Origin: Flavobacteriaceae bacterium
GTDB taxonomy: Bacteria; Bacteroidota; Bacteroidia; Flavobacteriales; Flavobacteriaceae
Reading direction: 5' to 3'
DNA: 10,280 nt
NCBI GenBank assembly: GCA_947461915.1
Contig: CANHNG010000034.1
Span: 1 to 10,280, forward strand
Shown: positions 5,982 to 10,280 of the stretch, piece by piece
Numbering within the stretch: position 1 is the first letter of the stretch
How the letters are laid out: the number at the start of each line of letters is the position of its first letter
Notes under the pieces: model-generated
What the model saw: the letters and a program-made list of their open reading frames with translations, nothing else
Told to the model about the DNA's origin: nothing
Databases searched by the model: none
Translations under genes and position numbers: made by a program

Positions 5982-6929
5982 ATGGAAAAATTACGAATCG
6001 TATTTATGGGAACGCCCGAGTTTGCCGTTGGCATTCTAGACACCATAATCAAGAATAATTATAATGTAGTTGGCGTAATTACTGCAGCAGATAAGCCGGC
6101 AGGTCGTGGCCAAAAAATAAAATATTCGGCAGTAAAAGAATATGCTTTAGCCCATAACCTTACTTTATTGCAACCAACGAATTTGAAGGAGGAAGGTTTT
6201 TTGGCAGAATTGAAAGCCTTAAATGCCAATTTACAAATCGTTGTGGCTTTCCGAATGTTGCCCGAAGTGGTTTGGAAAATGCCAAAATTGGGAACATTCA
6301 ACCTTCACGCCTCACTATTACCCAATTATCGCGGAGCAGCCCCCATTAACTGGGCAATTATAAACGGCGACACCAAAACTGGAGTTACTACTTTTTTTAT
6401 CGATGATAAAATCGACACTGGTGCAATGATTCTTAGTTCTGAGGTTGAAATTGCCCCTGACGAAAATGCGGGACAATTACATGATAGGCTAATGCAGTTA
6501 GGAAGCAAAACTGTTTTGGACACTTTGGCTTTGATTGATAAGGGAAATGTAACTACCACTATTCAGAAAGAGCGCCCTGAAATAAAAACCGCCTACAAAC
6601 TAAACAAAGAAAATTGCAAAATAGATTGGACACAACCGGCTATTGAAATATACAATTTAATAAGAGGCTTGAATCCCTATCCTTCAGCTTGGTGTTTTAT
6701 TAGTGACAAAAACGAAGAATGGAATGTCAAAATCCACGAAGCAAAAATGATATTAGAAGACCATAATTATACTATTGCAAAACTGATTTGCAGCAAAAAA
6801 GAGCTGAAAATTGCAGTAAAAAATGGGTTTATTCAGGTGTTAAGCATCCAATTTCCAGGAAAAAAGAGGATGAGCACACCAGAATTACTTAATGGAATCA
6901 CGTTTTCTGAGGAAGCAAAAGCGTATTAA
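5982..6929 (+). CDS. fmt: Methionyl-tRNA formyltransferase
   Basis: A 315-residue cytosolic enzyme that formylates the amino group of methionyl-initiator tRNA with 10-formyl-THF, needed for normal translation initiation. The N-terminal formyltransferase domain shows RIVFMGTPEFAVG (5-17), the DKPAGRGQK loop (37-45), and the catalytic triad N107, H109 (NLHASLLPNYRGAAPI) and D145 (DDKIDTGAMI), matching the E. coli N108/H110/D146 set. The C-terminal domain, from about residue 205, has the typical IRGLNPYPSAWC block. I place the start at ATG 5982 (MEKLRIVFMGTPEF). An in-frame ATG two codons upstream (5976) lies inside the dispersed repeat and is unlikely to be the ancestral start. It lies 31 bp after recQ in the same direction and may depend on read-through from it, since no separate promoter is visible. 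Confidence 0.96.
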   Translation: MEKLRIVFMGTPEFAVGILDTIIKNNYNVVGVITAADKPAGRGQKIKYSAVKEYALAHNLTLLQPTNLKEEGFLAELKALNANLQIVVAFRMLPEVVWKMPKLGTFNLHASLLPNYRGAAPINWAIINGDTKTGVTTFFIDDKIDTGAMILSSEVEIAPDENAGQLHDRLMQLGSKTVLDTLALIDKGNVTTTIQKERPEIKTAYKLNKENCKIDWTQPAIEIYNLIRGLNPYPSAWCFISDKNEEWNVKIHEAKMILEDHNYTIAKLICSKKELKIAVKNGFIQVLSIQFPGKKRMSTPELLNGITFSEEAKAY

Positions 6930-6953
6930 CCTCAACAAAACGGGTGTTTTTTG
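6930..6953 (+). terminator. Weak candidate terminator after fmt
   Basis: AAAAC (6937-6941) pairs with GTTTT (6946-6950) around a GGGT loop, with the T-run continuing to 6952 and more T-rich sequence after it. The stem is short and almost all A-T, so it is only a weak intrinsic terminator candidate. Confidence 0.35.
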
Positions 6954-7034
6954 ATTGTTTTTAAAGAATTTTGACGTCTTTATGAACAAAAAAAACAAGT
7001 TATCAACAAAACAGGCTAAAATTACACAAAACGC

Positions 7035-7064
7035 TTGTAAGGGAAGTAAATCCTACTAAATTTG
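7035..7064 (+). promoter_or_regulatory. HU promoter, Bacteroidota consensus
   Basis: TTG (7035-7037), a 19-bp spacer, and TAAATTTG (7057-7064) match the -33/-7 consensus of the Bacteroidota primary sigma factor. Transcription should begin near 7070, giving a leader of about 40 nt. The tRNA promoter at 9434 shares the same spacing and the 8-mer CTTGTAAG around the -33 box. Confidence 0.75.
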
Positions 7065-7110
7065 TTCTATTAACAAAGTTTTTTTTAACCAACATTTAAT
7101 AACTAACATT

Positions 7111-7383
7111 ATGAACAAATCAGAATTAATTGACGCTATCGCTGCTGATGCAGGAATTACAAAAGCTGCTGCAAAACTAGCTTTAGAATCATTTTTAGGT
7201 AACGTAGGTGGCACTTTGAAAAAAGGTGGAAGAGTATCTTTAGTAGGTTTCGGATCTTGGTCAGTTTCTGCAAGAGCTGCAAGAGATGGTAGAAATCCTC
7301 AAACTGGAAAAACTATAAAAATTGCTGCAAAAAATGTAGTGAAATTTAAAGCTGGTGCTGACTTAGAAGGAGCAGTAAATTAA
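7111..7383 (+). CDS. DNA-binding protein HU (HU/IHF family)
   Basis: A 90-residue histone-like protein that binds and bends DNA as a dimer and compacts the nucleoid. It has the N-terminal helix-turn-helix body (MNKSELIDAIA...), the hinge segment VSLVGFGSWSV (42-52), and the beta arm with GRNPQTGKTIKI (60-71), including P63, the intercalating proline. Its length is exactly that of bacterial HU. The composition (many Ala, Gly and Lys; codons rich in GCT, GCA, AAA and GGT) fits strong expression. The gene stands as a single unit with its own consensus promoter and a good intrinsic terminator, separate from fmt before it and the yqgE-like gene after it. HU rather than IHF is favoured by length and lack of extra arm residues, but the two are close. 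Confidence 0.96.
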   Translation: MNKSELIDAIAADAGITKAAAKLALESFLGNVGGTLKKGGRVSLVGFGSWSVSARAARDGRNPQTGKTIKIAAKNVVKFKAGADLEGAVN

Positions 7384-7400
7384 TTTAAGTTTTTCTTAAA
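7384..7400. repeat. TTTAAG/CTTAAA inverted repeat after HU
   Basis: TTTAAG (7384-7389) and CTTAAA (7395-7400) form a perfect inverted repeat around five T residues, starting at the first base after the HU stop codon. A closely similar palindrome lies at 7481-7496. Confidence 0.5.
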
Positions 7401-7407
7401 TACAATC

Positions 7408-7432
7408 AAACCTTCCTTTGGAGGGTTTTTTT
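7408..7432 (+). terminator. Intrinsic terminator of HU
   Basis: AACCTTCC (7409-7416) and GGAGGGTT (7420-7427) form an 8-bp stem with one G-T pair and a TTT loop, followed by a run of seven T (7426-7432). This is a clear Rho-independent terminator directly downstream of HU. Confidence 0.88.
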
Positions 7433-7480
7433 ATGCCTTTTATCGACTTTATTAGGTTTATTTTTATTTTTATTGTTAAA

Positions 7481-7496
7481 TTTAAGTAAACTTAAA
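7481..7496. promoter_or_regulatory. TTTAAGTAAACTTAAA palindrome before the yqgE-like gene
   Basis: TTTAAGT (7481-7487) and ACTTAAA (7490-7496) are perfect inverted halves around AA, ending 4 bp before the start codon at 7501. No consensus -7 element is seen nearby. It could be an operator or a leader hairpin limiting translation. Confidence 0.35.
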
Positions 7497-7500
7497 ACCG

Positions 7501-8061
7501 ATGATTTCAGCAAAATTAAAAAAAGGACATCTCCTCATTGCAGAGCCTTCAATGATTGGAGATTTATCATTTAATAGATCCGTTATTTTATTAGCAGACC
7601 ATAACAAGGAAGGCTCCGTGGGATTTATTATCAACAAACCATTGAAATACACCTTACACGATTTGATTCCTGAAATTAAAGCAACATTCAAGATCTATAA
7701 TGGAGGCCCTGTAGAACAGGATAACCTCTATTTCATTCATAATATACCTGAATTGATTCCTAATAGCGTAGAAATTTCAAACGGAATATATTGGGGAGGT
7801 GAATATGAGGCTATAAAGGGGCTTATCAATGAGGGCAAAATAAACAAAAAAAATATCCGGTTCTTTTTGGGTTATACCGGATGGGAGGAAGACCAACTAG
7901 AAACCGAGGCTGAAGGTAGCTCTTGGATTATTATTGAAAACAACTACGAAAATAAAATTATAGGAAAATCGGCCTCTCATTTTTGGAAAGAAAAAATTAT
8001 GGAATTGGGTGGAGACTATCTAATTTGGTCAAATGCACCCGAGAACCCCTGTTTAAATTAA
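7501..8061 (+). CDS. YqgE/AlgH family protein
   Basis: A 186-residue soluble protein of the UPF0301/DUF179 family, the usual size. Recognisable blocks are KGHLLIAEPSM...F.RSVILLADHN (8-36), GSVGFIINKPL (38-48), YNGGPVEQDNLYFIH (66-80) and FFLGYTGWEEDQLETE (121-136), followed by SWIIIE and a C-terminal helix. No signal peptide or membrane helix is seen. The family includes Pseudomonas AlgH, named for an alginate-regulation phenotype; the biochemical role is unclear, so only the family is stated. ATG 7501 gives the normal N terminus. The gene stands after the HU terminator with a palindrome at its start, and its last 4 bases overlap the end of the convergent aminotransferase gene. Confidence 0.93.
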   Translation: MISAKLKKGHLLIAEPSMIGDLSFNRSVILLADHNKEGSVGFIINKPLKYTLHDLIPEIKATFKIYNGGPVEQDNLYFIHNIPELIPNSVEISNGIYWGGEYEAIKGLINEGKINKKNIRFFLGYTGWEEDQLETEAEGSSWIIIENNYENKIIGKSASHFWKEKIMELGGDYLIWSNAPENPCLN

Positions 8062-8897
8062 ACACTCCCTAATGTATCATTTAAATTCCGTACTAATTTA
8101 CTAGCTAAATCAGTAGTAAACTCTTTTTTCCGATACTTGGTTATGGGTTGTATTCCTTTAATCACGTTTGTAATAAACAATTCATCCGCTTTTTGAAGAT
8201 CAAATGGAGAAATTACCTCTTCTACGACCTCTAAATTTTCCATTTTTCGAGCCAACGCCAAAATCTGTTTCCTCATAATGCCATTTAGACATCCTTCTGA
8301 AACGGGAGGTGTGGTCAGCACATTTCCTTTCAACATAAAAAGATTTCCTTGTAAAGCTTCAATAACATTCTTACTGTCATTTAATAACAAACAATTATCC
8401 AATCCATTTTCATTGGCAAAAATACTCGCCGTGATGTTAATGATTTTATTTGTCGTTTTTATAGAAGAAAGTAACTGTCTCGATACATAAAAATCAGTGT
8501 ATAAGTCCACAATATAATCTTTTTTGTCGATTGAATAGAAAGCATTATCGAGACTTTCAGCACTTATCAAAAATGAAACTGTATTGTCTTGGGGCAAGTA
8601 ATAACCTCCATCATTGCGATAAACCGTAATTCGGGCACGGGAGGAAATTGCCAAGTTTTTACTTTTTGCAAGTGTCAGGATTTGCTCTTCCAAATATTCC
8701 ATGGTGAGATTCATGGGTATTTCCATTCGGATCAAACGCATCGAAGACATTAATCTAAAATAATGATCTTCTAAAAAAAGGATTTTAGAGTCCATTATTT
8801 TAACTGTTTCAAAAACAGCATCTCCATATAAGAAAGCGCGGTTTCGAGTCAATATATTGGTTTCGTTGGAAACGATTAATCCATTAAAATTAATCAT
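8058..8897 (-). CDS. Class IV (fold-type IV) PLP aminotransferase, likely aminodeoxychorismate lyase-like
   Basis: A 279-residue PLP enzyme of the IlvE/DAT/PabC fold. Marks are RNRAFLYGDAVFET (18-31), the FLEDHYFRL segment (41-49), K147 in SSIKTTNK as the Schiff-base lysine, E180 in the VIEALQGNLF block (178-187) that contacts the cofactor, and TPPVSEGCLNGIMR before the C-terminal helix. Members either transaminate branched-chain or D-amino acids or cleave 4-amino-4-deoxychorismate to p-aminobenzoate and pyruvate for folate. The size and the RAFLYGDAVFET start favour the PabC-like branch, but substrate cannot be decided from sequence. It lies 54 bp downstream of the START-like gene on the same strand, probably as its second cistron, and overlaps the yqgE-like gene tail to tail by 4 bp, so no conventional terminator separates the two. 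Confidence 0.88.
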   Translation of the reverse strand: MINFNGLIVSNETNILTRNRAFLYGDAVFETVKIMDSKILFLEDHYFRLMSSMRLIRMEIPMNLTMEYLEEQILTLAKSKNLAISSRARITVYRNDGGYYLPQDNTVSFLISAESLDNAFYSIDKKDYIVDLYTDFYVSRQLLSSIKTTNKIINITASIFANENGLDNCLLLNDSKNVIEALQGNLFMLKGNVLTTPPVSEGCLNGIMRKQILALARKMENLEVVEEVISPFDLQKADELFITNVIKGIQPITKYRKKEFTTDLASKLVRNLNDTLGSV

Positions 8898-8951
8898 ACT
8901 ATTAAAAAGTCACTATAAAATCGTTGCACATATAAGTTAAAAAAGATGACA

Positions 8952-9344
8952 TTACACCGAACCAATTACATGTTTAAGGTCCGAAACTTGGTTTTCCCAT
9001 AAAAGTGTTGCTTCATTTACTTCCTCTTTATCAGCAAAATCAATTACCATCAAAGAAACATCTTTTGTAATTTCGTCCACTAAAATATTTAATTCAAAAA
9101 AATAGTCCGTGTCTTTATTATTTGAATCAACCCACTTAAACCGTACTTTTTCGCCAGATTTTTTAGAGCAGAGCCTTGCCTTCTCTTCGGAATCATCCCA
9201 AATAAAAGTGAAAAATTCGCCACGAGAATTAACATTGTCAGCAAACCATTCTGATAAACCGGAAGGAGTTGATATATACTGGTACAACAACTGCGGAGAT
9301 GAGTTTATGGGAAATTCTATTTCGTATCGTATTTTTGAATCCAT
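8952..9344 (-). CDS. START-like domain protein (Bacteroidetes SRPBCC type)
   Basis: A 130-residue single-domain protein with the helix-grip layout of START/SRPBCC proteins: an opening strand KIRYEIEFPINSS, a helix with PQLLYQYISTPSGLSEWFADNV (17-38) that is the hallmark also seen in AHSA1-like proteins, several antiparallel strands (FFTFIWD, KVRFKWVD, YFFELNI, VSLMVIDFAD) and a long C-terminal helix (ATLLWENQVSDLKHVIGSV). The fold forms a hydrophobic pocket for small ligands, but no ligand is known for this branch. No secretion signal is present. It is the first gene of a minus-strand pair with the class IV PLP enzyme. The ATG at 9344 is preceded by A/T-rich sequence without a clear consensus promoter. 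Confidence 0.85.
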   Translation of the reverse strand: MDSKIRYEIEFPINSSPQLLYQYISTPSGLSEWFADNVNSRGEFFTFIWDDSEEKARLCSKKSGEKVRFKWVDSNNKDTDYFFELNILVDEITKDVSLMVIDFADKEEVNEATLLWENQVSDLKHVIGSV

Positions 9345-9433
9345 GATTTACAGTTAAATTTTTGTGAAATGTATAGAATATAAAACCAAAAAAAAAGCCT
9401 TTTCAGAAATATTTTTTTTTATCCAAGATATAC

Positions 9434-9463
9434 TTGTAAGCTCTAATATAATTTTTATATTTG
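9434..9463 (+). promoter_or_regulatory. tRNA promoter, Bacteroidota consensus
   Basis: TTG (9434-9436), a 19-bp spacer, and TATATTTG (9456-9463) followed by C match the -33/-7 consensus exactly. The predicted start near 9470 puts a 7-bp hairpin at the 5' end of the precursor ahead of the tRNA. Confidence 0.8.
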
Positions 9464-9473
9464 CACCCGCATT

Positions 9474-9490
9474 AAAGGAAGCTTTCCTTT
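9474..9490 (+). other. Leader hairpin of the tRNA precursor
   Basis: AAAGGAA (9474-9480) and TTCCTTT (9484-9490) form a perfect 7-bp stem with a GCT loop, 7 nt before the mature tRNA. It lies within a few bases of the predicted transcription start, so the primary transcript would begin with a hairpin before RNase P cleavage. Confidence 0.5.
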
Positions 9491-9497
9491 AGTAAAT

Positions 9498-9574
9498 GGC
9501 GAGATAGCTCAGTTGGTTAGAGCGCAGGATTCATAACCCTGAGGTCCCGAGTTCAAATCTCGGTCTCGCTACCA
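9498..9574 (+). tRNA. tRNA-Met (anticodon CAT), elongator type
   Basis: A complete 77-nt cloverleaf with encoded CCA. The acceptor stem is GGCGAGA with TCTCGCT, with G-U at the first pair; the D stem is GCTC/GAGC, the anticodon CAT is at 9532-9534 in the loop TTCATAA, and the T arm is CCGAG-TTCAAAT-CTCGG. The anticodon stem closes with an A31-C39 mismatch. It lacks the three G-C pairs and the unpaired 1-72 position of an initiator, so it is an elongator; the lysidine-type tRNA-Ile with the same anticodon is a less likely alternative that sequence alone does not fully exclude. Confidence 0.93.
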
Positions 9575-9581
9575 GAACAAT

Positions 9582-9613
9582 CCCCTAATATACAAAGTAT
9601 TGGGGGTTTTTTT
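9582..9613 (+). terminator. Intrinsic terminator after tRNA-Met
   Basis: CCCC (9582-9585) plus AATA-type bases pair with TATT-GGGG (9598-9605) with a bulged T, followed by seven T residues (9607-9613). This is a clear Rho-independent terminator 8 nt after the tRNA CCA end. Confidence 0.85.
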
Positions 9614-9649
9614 ATTACTTTTTGTCAAAAAAATCAAGAACTCATTTTG

Positions 9650-9675
9650 TTCAAGTGAGGAATTCAAGTGAGGAA
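9650..9675. repeat. Perfect 13-bp tandem repeat
   Basis: TTCAAGTGAGGAA occurs twice without a gap (9650-9662 and 9663-9675), followed by GAGTGATG. It is non-coding and lies 76 bp after the tRNA. It may be a replication-slippage duplication or a short binding-site pair. Confidence 0.7.
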
Positions 9676-9693
9676 GAGTGATGAAAAAAGTTC

Positions 9694-9724
9694 AAAAAAA
9701 TCCCTAAAACACAAATTTTAGAGA
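9694..9724 (-). terminator. Candidate terminator downstream of the Fic gene
   Basis: CTAAAA (9704-9709) and TTTTAG (9716-9721) form a stem around CACAAA, extendable past one mismatch by C9702-G9723 and T9701-A9724. On the minus strand it is followed by seven T residues (complement of 9694-9700), fitting termination of transcripts coming from the Fic side. Confidence 0.55.
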
Positions 9725-9753
9725 TTTATTGTTGAAAAATATGTCTTTAGAAA

Positions 9754-9909
9754 CTAACCAAATATTTTAACATCTAACACCGCCTTTTCTATAGTTGAAA
9801 TTACTTTTGGGTCTAAATACTCTTGAGCATTTTTTAAAAATTACCCATTTTTAATAAGGGTTTCTTTCAACACTTTTTGGCTAGAGTAGTTGTTCAGACG
9901 GTCTTGTAA
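9754..9909 (-). pseudogene. Possible decayed gene fragment downstream of the Fic gene
   Basis: On the minus strand one frame gives 22 residues (LQDRLNNYSSQK and on) from 9909, a TAA at 9841-9843, and then 28 more residues (FLKNAQEYLDPKVISTIEK, then AVLDVKIFG) to TAG at 9754-9756. The composition looks protein-like rather than random, with regular amphipathic spacing, and only one stop interrupts 52 codons. It has no proper start codon. I do not recognise the family; it may be the tail of a lost gene, or chance. Confidence 0.3.
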
Positions 9910-9920
9910 TTATCTAATTC

Positions 9921-10280
9921 TTATTGTACAATTATTTTTAATTTAGCTTCATCGTGTTCTTTGAAAGCATTAGATGATTCTAATTGTAGTTCTAACTCTT
10001 CCAAGGAACCTGCATTTAAGGTTGCACTAAATTCTTGTGCACGCTGTAACATTTTTATATAAGCTAACGGGTCTTGTTGCCTTGTTAATCTTCTTAATGC
10101 ACCTAAATAATCGTCTCGATATACTGTTGGAATTATTATTCTAGTTTGTTCTGCTTTGACTAATTCAGCATTCATCATAACTCTTGCAATTCTTCCATTA
10201 CCGTCTAAAAATGGGTGAATTTCACTAACCATAAACATAATATAAGCTGCCTTTGCAAATGGGTCTGTCAATGCTTTATA
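9921..10280 (-). CDS. Fic domain protein, C-terminal part (5' partial)
   Basis: The last 119 codons of a Fic-family protein; the frame is open through the right edge (residues YKALTDPFAKAAY at the edge), so the TTG at 10271 is not the start. The catalytic loop HPFLDGNGRIAR (10182-10217) is a complete canonical Fic motif with the His, the Asp for the metal, the anion-binding GNG and the final Arg, so the enzyme is predicted active in AMP transfer from ATP to a hydroxyl side chain of a target protein. The following TRIIIPTVYRDDYLGALRRL and the LESSNAF..HDEAKLKI end match the usual C terminus of this cytoplasmic group, so the 3' end is intact. The N-terminal region, including any inhibitory helix, is outside the window. 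It may be a stand-alone regulator, or a toxin with an antitoxin gene beyond the edge. Confidence 0.92.
   Translation of the reverse strand, partial: YKALTDPFAKAAYIMFMVSEIHPFLDGNGRIARVMMNAELVKAEQTRIIIPTVYRDDYLGALRRLTRQQDPLAYIKMLQRAQEFSATLNAGSLEELELQLESSNAFKEHDEAKLKIIVQ

Larger units (their letters stand above)
9575..9920. other. 346-bp region between the tRNA and the Fic gene
   Basis: The stretch holds the tRNA terminator (9582-9613), a perfect 13-bp tandem repeat (9650-9675), a hairpin that would terminate minus-strand transcription (9701-9724), and a broken minus-strand frame (9754-9909). There is no intact gene of recognisable type, and I did not see a second copy of the tRNA 3' end in the window. 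Confidence 0.6.

Noticed and set aside
5743..5982. Minus-strand open frame starting MSLRGTKQS
   Set aside because: Its first residues come from the dispersed repeat and the rest is antisense to recQ. This is a well-known type of spurious protein.
7000..7008. TTATCAACA, one base from a DnaA box, near HU
   Set aside because: A single near-match in A/T-rich DNA, with no cluster of boxes, no unwinding element and no dnaA or other origin-linked gene nearby.
8051..8063. Palindrome GTTTAAATTAAAC at the yqgE-like/aminotransferase junction
   Set aside because: It is made largely of the two overlapping stop codons and adjoining A/T codons, is short, and lacks a G-C stem or T-run, so I do not call it a terminator or operator.
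9582..9724. Search for an att site formed by a duplicated tRNA 3' end
   Set aside because: No second copy of the T arm/acceptor sequence is visible downstream within the window, so an attachment site cannot be called.

Overview
The window looks like chromosomal DNA of a Flavobacterium-like member of the Bacteroidota. The DNA is AT-rich. It carries families typical of that phylum (DUF4290, the Bacteroidetes START-like domain, a MurA of the Asp type). Two promoters fit the Bacteroidota sigma consensus (TTG, 19 bp, TAnnTTTG), and there are almost no Shine-Dalgarno sequences ahead of the genes. Species cannot be named from this sequence alone.

Layout, left to right. (1) The 3' part of aroQ (shikimate pathway, + strand) converges on a minus-strand cluster across a shared hairpin at 298-329. 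(2) The minus-strand cluster, in transcription order, is a DUF493/YbeD-like gene, DUF4290, murA and a cation diffusion facilitator. Gaps are 2 to 79 bp, so it is probably one operon with cell-wall precursor synthesis at its centre. (3) A 355-bp divergent spacer (3649-4003) holds an A/T-rich repeat, several hairpins and a possible gene remnant. (4) On the + strand follow recQ and fmt, separated only by a 30-bp dispersed-type repeat, then HU with a clear promoter and terminator, then a YqgE/AlgH family gene. (5) The yqgE-like gene overlaps by 4 bp, tail to tail, with a minus-strand pair: a START-like protein followed by a fold-type IV PLP aminotransferase/lyase. (6) A tRNA with anticodon CAT has its own promoter and terminator. 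(7) Beyond it lie 346 bp without an intact gene, then the C-terminal part of a Fic-domain protein running off the right edge.

Most of the window is housekeeping: chorismate and folate-related metabolism, peptidoglycan synthesis, formylation of the initiator tRNA, DNA repair and nucleoid structure. I did not find a new multi-gene system. The points most worth a second look are the Asp-type MurA (predicted fosfomycin insensitivity), an 18-residue insertion in RecQ just after helicase motif VI, the repeats inserted directly before murA and fmt, and the tRNA-to-Fic segment, which looks like the start of an accessory region with a possible decayed gene.
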